This document shows positions 1 through 7,715 of a DNA stretch of 64,000 bases, piece after piece. The notes under the pieces were generated by a model, which was not told where the DNA came from, did no database searches, and was given only the letters and a program-made list of their open reading frames with translations. The first letter of the stretch is position 1. The number at the start of each line of letters is the position of its first letter. This DNA comes from Nonomuraea helvata. GTDB taxonomy: Bacteria; Actinomycetota; Actinomycetes; Streptosporangiales; Streptosporangiaceae. The position numbers and the translations under genes were made by a program. The stretch lies in the NCBI RefSeq assembly GCF_039535785.1, contig NZ_BAAAXV010000002.1:372001-436000 (forward strand), written 5' to 3'.

Positions 1-1184
1 TTCGGCGGGCAGCAGGCGCACGCGAACCACTCCCTGCGCCGCCCGAGGTAGGCGTCCTCGACGAGGTCGTTCCTGCGCTGGAGCGGGTTGACGTAGAAGA
101 AGCGCAGGCCGTCGGCCGAGGTCGAGGCGGCGAAGGCGTTGTAGAGCGTGCGCTCGATCAGGTCGGCGTGGCGGCCGTGGCCGGTGGCCAGGAGCAGCCG
201 CCAGTTCCAGTGGATGCTGGCGATGGCGGCGCAGCTCTCGCTGTAGGCGCGGTCGGGCGGCAGCTCGTACCGCTCACCGAACGCCTCGCCGTCGTGGCGC
301 GAACCGTGACCGCCCGTGATGTACGTCTTGGTGGCGACCATGTCCTCCCAGCGGCGCAGTGAGCACTCCAGCAGCGACTCGTCACCGGTCTCCAGGTAGA
401 CGTCGACGATGCCGGACTCCAGGTAGAGCTGGCGCACGGCGTGGCCCACCGCGGTGTCGGCCTCGCGTACGGGCAGGTGGTCCTGCGCGTACAGCATGCC
501 CATGCCGCTGTCCTTGATGAGGCCCTTGCCGCGGTTGTCGATCAGCTTGGCCGCCAGGTCCAGGTAGGTCCGCTCGCCGGTCAGGCGGTAGAGCTCCACC
601 AGCGCGGTCTCGACCTCCGCGTGACCGTCGATGCCGTCGTTGCCGCCGGTCAGGAAGACGTCGACGAGGTGGTCGGCCAGGCGCCTGGCGACCTCGACCA
701 CTCCGTCGCCGATCCCGGCGCGGGCGGCCGCCACCGCCGCCTGGAACAGGTGGCCCGCGCAGTACATCTCGTGGCTGTACTCGAGCTCGGTGTAGATCTT
801 GTCCGGCTTGACGACCTGGTAGTGCGAGTTGAGGTAGCCGTCGTCCCGCTGCGCCTTCTTCAGGACGGCCGCCGCCTGGTCGGCGAACTCGCCGTACCCT
901 GGCTCGGGGGCGCGGACGTGCTCCCAGGAGATCGCCTCAAGCTGCTTGTAGAGGTCGGAGTCCTGGAACCGGTAGCCCTGGAACGGCCCCTCGCCCTCCC
1001 CTCCCGCGCGGCGCAGGTTGGGCAGGGCGCCCGAGCGCTCCATCTGCTCCAGGCCCAGCGGGATGCTGGCCTCGTGGTTGATCCGCTGCCACCGCGCGAG
1101 CGGCCCACCGGTGATGACCACGTCTGGGATCCCGAGCGGCCGCCATACTGTCCGGCCGGACGGAATGACAGGACTCTGCTGCAT
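1..1184 (-). CDS. GH127 beta-L-arabinofuranosidase, partial (C-terminus off left edge)
   Basis: Translating from the ATG at 1184 gives about 394 residues with GH127 (HypBA1-type) hallmarks: GGHGSRHDGEAFGERYELP, then YSESCAAIASIHWNWR, then YVNPLQ. The window cuts exactly at the CACCPP(N) motif, whose cysteines bind zinc and include the catalytic nucleophile of the family. The whole enzyme should be about 640 residues, so the C-terminal third is missing. There is no signal peptide, so it is probably cytosolic and removes beta-L-arabinofuranose from imported oligosaccharides. It is divergent from the LacI gene at 1318. Its promoter (-35 TTGACC 1272-1267, -10 TACCCT 1249-1244) carries an operator shared with the metalloprotease at 2616. 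Confidence 0.9.
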   Translation of the reverse strand, partial: MQQSPVIPSGRTVWRPLGIPDVVITGGPLARWQRINHEASIPLGLEQMERSGALPNLRRAGGEGEGPFQGYRFQDSDLYKQLEAISWEHVRAPEPGYGEFADQAAAVLKKAQRDDGYLNSHYQVVKPDKIYTELEYSHEMYCAGHLFQAAVAAARAGIGDGVVEVARRLADHLVDVFLTGGNDGIDGHAEVETALVELYRLTGERTYLDLAAKLIDNRGKGLIKDSGMGMLYAQDHLPVREADTAVGHAVRQLYLESGIVDVYLETGDESLLECSLRRWEDMVATKTYITGGHGSRHDGEAFGERYELPPDRAYSESCAAIASIHWNWRLLLATGHGRHADLIERTLYNAFAASTSADGLRFFYVNPLQRRNDLVEDAYLGRRREWFACACCPP

Positions 1185-1209
1185 CTAGCTCCTCAACCTC
1201 TGACCTTGG

Positions 1210-1272
1210 TGAGAAAACTGTGGGAATAGGTTTTCTCAATCGGAGGGTAAGGTGTGATACATCACAGGTCAA
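1210..1272 (-). promoter_or_regulatory. Promoter and operator of the GH127 gene
   Basis: On the minus strand TTGACC (1272-1267), a 17-nt spacer containing TGTGATGTATCACA, and TACCCT (1249-1244) form a sigma70-type promoter. Eight bases downstream is GAAAACCTATTCCCA (1235-1221). The same segment lies inside a perfect 9-bp inverted repeat TGAGAAAAC / GTTTTCTCA (1210-1218 and 1230-1238). The 15-mer, its distance from the -10 and the -35 recur in front of the metalloprotease gene at 2616. The site sits at and just after the expected transcription start, which suits repression. The LacI protein next door is the natural candidate regulator, though the 15-mer lacks the central CG usual for LacI operators. 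Confidence 0.75.
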
Positions 1273-1317
1273 GGGGATGCCTGTGCGCAATAGGGTGTGA
1301 CGCGAAAGGGGACTCGG

Positions 1318-2349
1318 TTGGCCAACCCGTCCGATGGGACAGCGAGAACCGTCACGATCAGAGACGTCGCGGCGGCCGCCGACGTGTCGATCGGCACCGC
1401 GTCCAAGGCGCTCAACGGGCGGGGCCGCATGCGCGTCGAGACCCGCGACCGGGTGCTCGCCGCCGCCGAGCGGCTCGGCTTCCGGCCCAATCCACTCGCC
1501 CAGGGGCTGCTGGCGGGCCGCACGTACACCGTGGGCCTGGTCACGGGCGACAGCTTCGGCCGCTTCAGCATCCCGGTGATGCTGGGCGCCGAGGACGCGC
1601 TGGGCGCGGGCCAGATCTCGGTGTTCATGTGCGACACGCGCGACGACCCGATCAGGGAACGGCACTACGTCGAGCGCCTGCTGGCCAGGCGCGTCGAGGG
1701 CATCATCGTCACGGGGCGGCGCACGGAGCCGCGGCCGGGGATCGGCCGCGACCTGCCCGTTCCCGTCGTGTACGCGATGACGCAGTCCACGGACGACTCG
1801 GACGTCTCGATCATCCCGGACGACGAGGGCGGCGGAGCGCTGGCCGCCCGGCACCTCATGGCGACGGGACGCACCCGCATCGGCCACGTGACCGGACCCC
1901 AGCGCTTCCAGGCGGCGCGGCGGCGCGCCCAGGGGCTCACCTCCGCTCTCTCCTCCGCCGGGCTGTCTCCCGCGGGCGAGATCCTGTACGGGCAGTGGAG
2001 CGAGGAGTGGGGCCGGCAGGGGGCCGACGTGCTGCTGCACGCCACGCCCGACGTGGACGCCATCTTCTGCGGGAGCGACCAGATCGCGCGGGGGGTGGCG
2101 GAGACGCTGCGCGAGCGGGGGCGGCGGGTGCCCGAGGACGTGGCGCTGGTGGGGTTCGACAACTGGGAGCCGATGGCGCTGGGGTGCCGGCCGCCGCTAA
2201 CGACCGTGGACATGAACCTGGGCGAGATCGGGCGCCTGGCGGCCCGCCACCTGCTGGACGCCATCGCCGGCCAGCCGACGACCGGCGGCGTCACCATCGT
2301 CCCGGCCAGCCTGGTCCTCCGCGAGTCCACGCGCCGCGCCACTCCCTGA
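1318..2349 (+). CDS. LacI-family transcriptional regulator
   Basis: This is a full-length LacI/GalR regulator. The N-terminal helix-turn-helix and hinge read VTIRDVAAAADVSIGTASKALNG, then a periplasmic-binding-protein-like sugar-sensing domain follows, with VGLVTGDSFGRF, FCGSDQIARGV and VALVGFDNWEP. I prefer the TTG at 1318 because AAAGGGGA lies just upstream (1305-1312). A GTG at 1297 would add seven residues but has a poorer ribosome-binding site. It is divergent from GH127 and precedes the metalloprotease gene. Both of those carry the same operator, so it probably represses an arabinoside-linked regulon. The ligand is not evident from sequence. Confidence 0.9.
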   Translation: MANPSDGTARTVTIRDVAAAADVSIGTASKALNGRGRMRVETRDRVLAAAERLGFRPNPLAQGLLAGRTYTVGLVTGDSFGRFSIPVMLGAEDALGAGQISVFMCDTRDDPIRERHYVERLLARRVEGIIVTGRRTEPRPGIGRDLPVPVVYAMTQSTDDSDVSIIPDDEGGGALAARHLMATGRTRIGHVTGPQRFQAARRRAQGLTSALSSAGLSPAGEILYGQWSEEWGRQGADVLLHATPDVDAIFCGSDQIARGVAETLRERGRRVPEDVALVGFDNWEPMALGCRPPLTTVDMNLGEIGRLAARHLLDAIAGQPTTGGVTIVPASLVLRESTRRATP

Positions 2350-2542
2350 CGTCCGGGCGGGGATCGCCGATCGGGCGCGGCGCCCTGCACGCACGCCGAT
2401 GAGGGGACGCGCCTTGCACGCATACCAGTGGCGCATGGACGAGCCCTCGTCGGTCCGTGGCGCCGAACGACCCTCGGAGCGAAGGGCCGAGCCACCCTCG
2501 CCAAGCGGTCCGCACACGCGACGCGGAGCGGCGCGGCGGGGG

Positions 2543-2594
2543 TTGACCGGTGCTGTGTAACACCTTACGGTGCGCCAGGGAAAACCTATTCCCA
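2543..2594 (+). promoter_or_regulatory. Promoter and operator of the first metalloprotease gene
   Basis: TTGACC (2543-2548), a 17-nt spacer and TACGGT (2566-2571) form the promoter. After eight bases comes GAAAACCTATTCCCA (2580-2594), identical to the 15-mer downstream of the GH127 promoter at the same spacing. Locally it is the inverted repeat GGGAA-N6-TTCCC (2578-2593). The ribosome-binding site AAGGAG (2605-2610) and ATG at 2616 follow. The match extends through -35, spacer end and operator, so the two promoters look like members of one regulon. Confidence 0.75.
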
Positions 2595-2615
2595 AAATCC
2601 TTACAAGGAGTCCGG

Positions 2616-4574
2616 ATGGACCGAGGATCCCGCCACGCACCGAAGGCCGCCAAGGGTGCGAGGCGAGTCACCGCAGCGGCCGTCTTACTAGCCTCCTTAC
2701 TCAGCGGCGTGCCGCAGCAAGCGCACGCCGCGACCACCGCCACGGTGGTCGACATGTTCGGCAGGACCGTCAACGACTACGGCGTCAAGCTGGTCGACTG
2801 GCAGGGCTACCTGGCCAATCCGTACGTCGAGCTCACCGTCAAACCCCCGACCGGCGTCCAGTACCCCGTCACCATCGACCTCAAGGCCGAGGGCACCTCC
2901 AGGCTCATGATGGACCTGCCCAGCCAGCTGACCGCCACCGGCGCCACCAAGACGCTGACATTCGCGAACGCGAACGACCAGAAGGTGTTCCGCCTCGCGA
3001 TCCACTCCAAGCGCGGGCCCGGCCAGGATGAAAGTTACACGCTCAAGCTCAACATCCGGGACGCGTCCGGCACCACGACCCAGCAGCAGATGCCGATCCG
3101 GGTGCAGCAGGACGAGAAGACCGCGCTGCAGCCCAGCCTGCCGGTCACGTTCGACTACCGCTACGACAACATCACCGGCTACTTCAACGAGCCGAACTTC
3201 CGGACCGCCGCCGAGGAGGCCGTGAAGGACTGGTTCAGGTTCTTCGACATGGCGCCGTTCGACACCGTGGCGGCCGGGGCGGAGACGAACCACCTGCCGG
3301 GCGACGACTGGCAGAACGAGATCACGGTCACCAACAACGCCGCCTACAACGGCATGTACGTGTTCTTCCGCGGCATCCAGACGCCGTACTCGACCGGCTA
3401 CCCCGCCGCCAACGGCAAGTACAGCACCAGGAACGGCCAGCAGCTCGCGGGCCCGCTGCACCGCTCGACCGCGATGATCTTCGAGTACGACGAGGCGAAC
3501 AAGAAGCTGTTCACCTCCCTGGCCGACGAGGACTGGTACAAGACGGAGATCGCGGGCTCGGTGCTCGACGTGCACGGCCTGGTCATGCACGAGTACGGCC
3601 ACGCCGTCGCCTTCCACAGCGACTGGGCCGGCATGCGGTCATACGTCCAGAACGGCGGCAATGATCCCGACGTCGTCGCCTACCAGGGCTATCCCGTCCC
3701 GCTGGACAGCAGCTACCACATCCCGGGCGACCAGAAGTACTGGGACCGGATCAGCGGGCAGAACGGCGGCTGGACGCACATGTTCCCCACCCGCCGGTGG
3801 ATGATGACCAAGCTGTCGCTGCTGATCGCGGAGAACGCCGGGTGGAAGCTCAACCGCAACCTCACCCCGTTCCTGCCGCCGTCCATCGTCACGACCTCCC
3901 TGCCGTCGGCCACGCCGGGCACCGCCTACAGCCAGACGCTGCAGGCCAAGGGCGGCGTGCCGTTCTACGACTGGCAGGTCACCAGCGGCTCCCTGCCCGC
4001 CGGGCTGACCCTCGACCGGTTCACCGGGACGATCAGCGGCACCCCCACCACGGCGGGCACGGCCGGCTTCACCGTGCAGCTGCGCGACTACGACAAGCTC
4101 AGCACGCCGGTGACCAGGACGTTCCAGCTGACCGTGGGCAGCGGCGGCGGGACCTCCGTGAACGTGGCCGGCAGCGCGACGCCGTCGGCCTCGTACACCT
4201 CGCCGTGGGAGAGCGTGGCGGCCATCAACGACGGCATCGACCCGCCCAGCTCCAATGACACCGTCAACAAGCGCTGGGGCACCTGGCCCAACACCGGTGC
4301 CCAGTGGGCCGAGCTCACCTGGCCGAGCAGCCAGACCCTCAAGGCCGCCGACGTCTACTTCTTCGACGACAACGACGGCGTCCGCCTGCCGGCCTCCTGG
4401 AAGCTCCAGTACTGGAACGGCAGCGCCTACGTCGACGTCCCCGGCACCTACCCGATCGCCGTCAACGCCTACAACCACGTCACGTTCAACCCGATCAGCA
4501 CCACCCGCCTGCGCGTGGCGCTGCAGAGCGGCCAGGCCTCGGTGGGGCTGCTCGAAGTGAAGGCCTTCACGTAG
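2616..4574 (+). CDS. Secreted HExxH metalloprotease with Ig-like and discoidin-type carbohydrate-binding domains
   Basis: The protein has 652 residues. The ATG at 2616 follows AAGGAG and gives a clean signal peptide ending near AHA (residue 38). The upstream in-frame start at 2550 lies inside the promoter and is unlikely. The catalytic region contains MHEYGHAVAFHSDW, with zinc-binding H325, E326 and H329. The spacing does not fit HExxHxxGxxH metzincins, so the third ligand is unknown (H334 and D336 are candidates). Around residues 425-510 there is a putative Ig (He_PIG-type) domain with TPTTAGTAGFTVQLRD. Residues 515-652 form a F5/8-type-C-like module with AINDGIDPPSSNDT and RWGTWPNTG, as seen on actinobacterial glycosidases. 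It is followed after 20 bp by a shorter paralogue. Confidence 0.8.
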   Translation: MDRGSRHAPKAAKGARRVTAAAVLLASLLSGVPQQAHAATTATVVDMFGRTVNDYGVKLVDWQGYLANPYVELTVKPPTGVQYPVTIDLKAEGTSRLMMDLPSQLTATGATKTLTFANANDQKVFRLAIHSKRGPGQDESYTLKLNIRDASGTTTQQQMPIRVQQDEKTALQPSLPVTFDYRYDNITGYFNEPNFRTAAEEAVKDWFRFFDMAPFDTVAAGAETNHLPGDDWQNEITVTNNAAYNGMYVFFRGIQTPYSTGYPAANGKYSTRNGQQLAGPLHRSTAMIFEYDEANKKLFTSLADEDWYKTEIAGSVLDVHGLVMHEYGHAVAFHSDWAGMRSYVQNGGNDPDVVAYQGYPVPLDSSYHIPGDQKYWDRISGQNGGWTHMFPTRRWMMTKLSLLIAENAGWKLNRNLTPFLPPSIVTTSLPSATPGTAYSQTLQAKGGVPFYDWQVTSGSLPAGLTLDRFTGTISGTPTTAGTAGFTVQLRDYDKLSTPVTRTFQLTVGSGGGTSVNVAGSATPSASYTSPWESVAAINDGIDPPSSNDTVNKRWGTWPNTGAQWAELTWPSSQTLKAADVYFFDDNDGVRLPASWKLQYWNGSAYVDVPGTYPIAVNAYNHVTFNPISTTRLRVALQSGQASVGLLEVKAFT

Positions 4575-4594
4575 TTCACCTGGAAAAGGATTCG

Positions 4595-6094
4595 ATGAGG
4601 AAGTTCGCCACCCTCAGCGCGCTGGCCGCCCTGGCCGGCGCGCTGTCGGTCCCCTCCCCCAGCCTCGCCGCCCGTCAGGCGGCCCCCGCGCTGGACGTGT
4701 TCGACATCTTCTACCGCAAGGTCAACGACTACGGCGTCCAGCTCGTGGACTGGCAGGGCTATCTCGCCAACCCGTACATCGAGCTGACGGTACGCGCGCC
4801 GAAGGTCCCCGGCATCAGCTACCCGCTGAAGGTGGACCTGCAGGCCAAGGGCACCTCCCGGCTGATGTTCAACATGCCGAGCGAGCTGACGGCCACCGGC
4901 GCGACCAAGTCCTTCACCCTCACCGGCCCCGCCGACCGCGAGGTCGTCCGGCTGGCCATCCACTCCAAGCAGAGCAGCGGCCAGGACGAGCTGCACCAGT
5001 GGATCATGAAGACCACGGACGCGTCCGGCGGCACGAACACGCAGACCATGCCGATCAGGGTGCAGCAGGACGAGAAGACCCCGCTCAAACCGTCCATCCC
5101 CATCGACTTCGACTACCGCTACGACAACATCACCGGCTACTTCAAGGACCCCGGCGTGCGCAAGGCCGCCGAGGCCGCGGTGCGCAACTGGTTCGCGTTC
5201 TTCGACCTGAGGCCGTTCGACACGGTCCCGGCCGGCGACGAGGTCAACAAGCTGCCGGGCGACGACTGGCAGAACGAGGTCGAGGTCTCCAACGCCAAGC
5301 CGTACAACGGCATGTACGTGTGGTTCCGCGGCATCCAGACGCCGTACTCGACCGGCTACCCGACCATCAACGGCAAGTTCCACACCCAGAACGTCAAGCC
5401 CACCCCCTACCACCGCTCCACCAGCATGATCCTCGAGTACGACGAGCAGCTGATGAAGCTGTTCACCTCGCTGGGCGACGAGGACTGGTGGAAGACCGAC
5501 CTCGGCCAGGTGATCGACGTCGAGGGTCTGGTCATGCACGAGTACGGCCACGCCGTCGCCTTCCACAGCGACTGGCAGGGCATGGCCGACTACGTGGCCG
5601 GCAAGGGCAAGGACGACCAGGAGGTCATCGACTACCAGGGCTACCCCGTGCCGCTCGACAGCAGCTACCACGTGCCCGGCGACGACCCGTACTGGGACCG
5701 GCTGAGCGGGCAGAGCGGCGGCTGGCGGCACGTCTTCCCGACCCGCAGGTGGGAGCTGACCAAGCTGTCCCTGCTGATCGCGGAGAACGCCGGGTGGAAG
5801 CTGAACAGGAAGCTGACCCCGTTCCTCAAGCCCTCGATCGAGACCTCCGCCGTCCCCGCGGCGAAGACCGGCGCCGCCTACCAGCAGCGCCTCCAGGCCA
5901 AGGGCGGGGTCCCGTTCTACGACTGGCAGGTCGTCGAGGGCTCGCTGCCCGCGGGGCTCAGCCTCGACCGGTTCACCGGGGCGATCACCGGCACCCCCAC
6001 CACAGCCGGGACCGCCACCTTCACCGTCCAGCTCAGGGACAACGACAAGCTGAGCACGCCGGTCACGCGTGAGTACGAACTCACGGTCGCGTGA
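4595..6094 (+). CDS. Secreted HExxH metalloprotease, tandem paralogue without the carbohydrate-binding module
   Basis: The protein has 499 residues, with a signal peptide (MRKFATLSALAALAGALSVP) from the ATG at 4595, preceded by AAAAGGA. It is closely similar to the preceding gene over the whole protease region (KVNDYGVQLVDWQGYLANPY, FDYRYDNITGYF, MHEYGHAVAFHSDW with H315/E316/H319). It keeps the Ig-like domain, then stops where the other continues into its carbohydrate-binding module. The 20-bp gap between the genes suggests one transcript from the promoter at 2543. This is a tandem duplication with later gain or loss of the C-terminal module. The substrate is unknown; a plant cell-wall glycoprotein is an inference from the shared operator with GH127. 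Confidence 0.8.
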   Translation: MRKFATLSALAALAGALSVPSPSLAARQAAPALDVFDIFYRKVNDYGVQLVDWQGYLANPYIELTVRAPKVPGISYPLKVDLQAKGTSRLMFNMPSELTATGATKSFTLTGPADREVVRLAIHSKQSSGQDELHQWIMKTTDASGGTNTQTMPIRVQQDEKTPLKPSIPIDFDYRYDNITGYFKDPGVRKAAEAAVRNWFAFFDLRPFDTVPAGDEVNKLPGDDWQNEVEVSNAKPYNGMYVWFRGIQTPYSTGYPTINGKFHTQNVKPTPYHRSTSMILEYDEQLMKLFTSLGDEDWWKTDLGQVIDVEGLVMHEYGHAVAFHSDWQGMADYVAGKGKDDQEVIDYQGYPVPLDSSYHVPGDDPYWDRLSGQSGGWRHVFPTRRWELTKLSLLIAENAGWKLNRKLTPFLKPSIETSAVPAAKTGAAYQQRLQAKGGVPFYDWQVVEGSLPAGLSLDRFTGAITGTPTTAGTATFTVQLRDNDKLSTPVTREYELTVA

Positions 6095-6100
6095 ACGGCT

Positions 6101-6129
6101 GGAGGGCGGCGGAGACCCCGCCGCCCTCC
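6101..6129. terminator. Bidirectional hairpin terminator
   Basis: A 12-bp perfect GC stem (6101-6112 with 6118-6129) has a 5-nt loop. It lies between the convergent ends of the second protease gene (6094) and the third (6140). There is no T tract. Confidence 0.6.
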
Positions 6130-6139
6130 CCGTTGTCCG

Positions 6140-7390
6140 TCAGTAGCCGTAGCGGCTCTTCAGGTGCCGCCACCAGTCGCGGAACATCCACGCGTCGAAC
6201 TCCGTGATCTGCGCCGCGCTGCCCGCCTTCATCAGGAAGCAGCACTGGCCCGTCGGAGTCCAGTCGTAGAAGTCGTCCAGGCCGAACGAATGTCCCATCT
6301 CATGCAGCAGGATGTGGATGTTGTCGGTGTTGAGGTTCGACATGAAGTACTCGCTGCCGATCCGCTGCCCCCAGTCGCCCCCGGCTCCCCCGCCGAACCC
6401 GGCGGTCAGCCACAGCGACATGTCGTAGTGGTGCGACGCGCCGCCCGGGCAGTTGGGGTAGTTGCCGCTCTGGTTGAAGAACCGGCCGCAGGGCTCGGAG
6501 CACTGGGGCGCGTTCTCGCGGATGTTGTTGACGTAGATGTCGACCGAGTTGTCGCTCCACTGCAGCTGGGCGCGGTCACGTACGGCCCAGCCCACGACCT
6601 TGACCGGCACGCTCGCGTACGGCCAGCCGTTGTGGCCGGCCATGACGTCCATCCACTTCTTGAACTGGCGGGCCAGGGCGGCGTGGATCTGGTCACGCTG
6701 GGCCGCCGTCACCGTGGCGGTGGTGTCCCAGCGGACGCAGTAGTTGATCGAGCCCTTGTTGGCCATGATCTGGTCCCAGCCGTAGTTGCGGAACCCGTAC
6801 GGGTCCGGGTACGTGCTCTCGACGTGCTGCCAGACCTCGTTGAGCGGGGTGACCAGATTGGCCGGCGGGTTCCAGGTGGAGGTGCCGCCGCCGGAGTCGG
6901 GGGCCCACGCCTTGACCTCGAGCAGCCCCACGGACCCCTGGCCGCTCTGCAGGACGACGCGCAGCCGCGTGGTGCCGACCTGCGTGAAGCTCACCTTGTT
7001 GTAGGCGTTGACCGCGATCGGGTACGTGGCGGAGATGTCGGTGTAGGCGCTGCCGTTCCAGTACTGGAGCTTCCAGGAGGCGGGGACGCGGACGCCGCCG
7101 CCGTCGTCGAAGAAGTAGACGTCGGCGCCCTTGATCGACTGGGTCGAACTCCAGGTGAGCTCGGCCCACTGGGTGCCGGTGTTGGGCCAGGTGCCCCAGC
7201 GTTTGTTGGCGGTGTCGTTGGAGCCGGGCGGGTCGATGCCGTCGTTGATCGCCGCCACGCTCTCCCAGGAGGACGTGTACGAGGCGGACGGCGTCGCGCT
7301 CCTGGCCACGTTCGTGTCGGCCAGGGCGCTCTGGATGGGTAGGAGGAGGGTGGCGATCAGCAGGAGGGGCAGGACGGCCAGGCGTTTCAT
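6140..7390 (-). CDS. Secreted metzincin-like metalloprotease with N-terminal carbohydrate-binding module
   Basis: The protein has 416 residues. The ATG at 7390 gives the signal peptide MKRLAVLPLLLIATLLLPIQ; longer in-frame starts would cover the operators. Residues about 27-160 are a discoidin-like module (NVARSATPSASYTSSWES, RWGTWPNTG) nearly identical to that at the C-terminus of the protease at 2616. The protease domain holds LLHEMGHSFGLDDFYDW, that is HExxHxxGxxD with H363, E364, H367, G370 and D373. This is a metzincin zinc site with Asp as third ligand, as in snapalysins. Several cysteines suggest disulfides. It is unrelated in its catalytic domain to the two upstream proteases, so only the binding module has been shuffled. 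Confidence 0.8.
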   Translation of the reverse strand: MKRLAVLPLLLIATLLLPIQSALADTNVARSATPSASYTSSWESVAAINDGIDPPGSNDTANKRWGTWPNTGTQWAELTWSSTQSIKGADVYFFDDGGGVRVPASWKLQYWNGSAYTDISATYPIAVNAYNKVSFTQVGTTRLRVVLQSGQGSVGLLEVKAWAPDSGGGTSTWNPPANLVTPLNEVWQHVESTYPDPYGFRNYGWDQIMANKGSINYCVRWDTTATVTAAQRDQIHAALARQFKKWMDVMAGHNGWPYASVPVKVVGWAVRDRAQLQWSDNSVDIYVNNIRENAPQCSEPCGRFFNQSGNYPNCPGGASHHYDMSLWLTAGFGGGAGGDWGQRIGSEYFMSNLNTDNIHILLHEMGHSFGLDDFYDWTPTGQCCFLMKAGSAAQITEFDAWMFRDWWRHLKSRYGY

Positions 7391-7407
7391 TCGGGTACCT
7401 CGGTTTG

Positions 7408-7453
7408 TGGTAGCGCTAACATTGCGGGCGCGCTTCTTCGGCAAGCGCTTTCC
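7408..7453 (-). promoter_or_regulatory. Two LacI-type operators upstream of the third protease gene
   Basis: TGGTAGCGCTAACA (7408-7421) and GGCAAGCGCTTTCC (7440-7453) both centre on AGCGCT, the core of many actinobacterial LacI-family operators. Their centres are 32 bp apart, about three helical turns, which suits cooperative binding. They differ from the GAAAACCTATTCCCA site of the neighbouring genes, so this protease is probably under another LacI protein. Nothing else is seen between 7454 and 7615. Confidence 0.65.
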
Positions 7454-7619
7454 CTTCCGGCGGGAACCGCGCCTGCTTGATCGCACGGGCAGCCGCCCGC
7501 GTCAAACCTGGGGCGGAGCTGCCGGCGGCGACCTGCGGATTCGCGTTGAAACTTTCACCCTCCGGCACGGGCGCGGGCTCGGCCGCGTACGGCGGCGGCC
7601 CATCCTGACTTGAGGAGAC

Positions 7620-7685
7620 GAGACGGTCCGTCTTGACTTAGTGCCGCCGCGCCTGCATACTCACTTAGGCGAGACGGACCGTCTC
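7620..7685 (+). promoter_or_regulatory. Promoter bracketed by two TetR-type palindromes, upstream of ABC-F
   Basis: GAGACGGTCCGTCTT (7620-7634) and GAGACGGACCGTCTC (7671-7685, perfect 7-1-7 palindrome) flank TTGACT (7633-7638), 17 nt and CATACT (7656-7661). The first site overlaps the -35 and the second lies at about +5 to +20. AGACGGnCCGTCT sites are typical of TetR-family repressors. No TetR gene is adjacent (nearest at 15222), so the cognate regulator is not obvious. Confidence 0.75.
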
Positions 7686-7715
7686 GTCTTTCTTAGAAGA
7701 GGAGGCTGGGCCCTT

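Noticed and set aside
7641..7715. GTG at 7641 as the ABC-F start
   Set aside because: It lies between the -35 and -10 of the promoter and upstream of the second operator. TTG 7716 has a ribosome-binding site and starts at the domain border.
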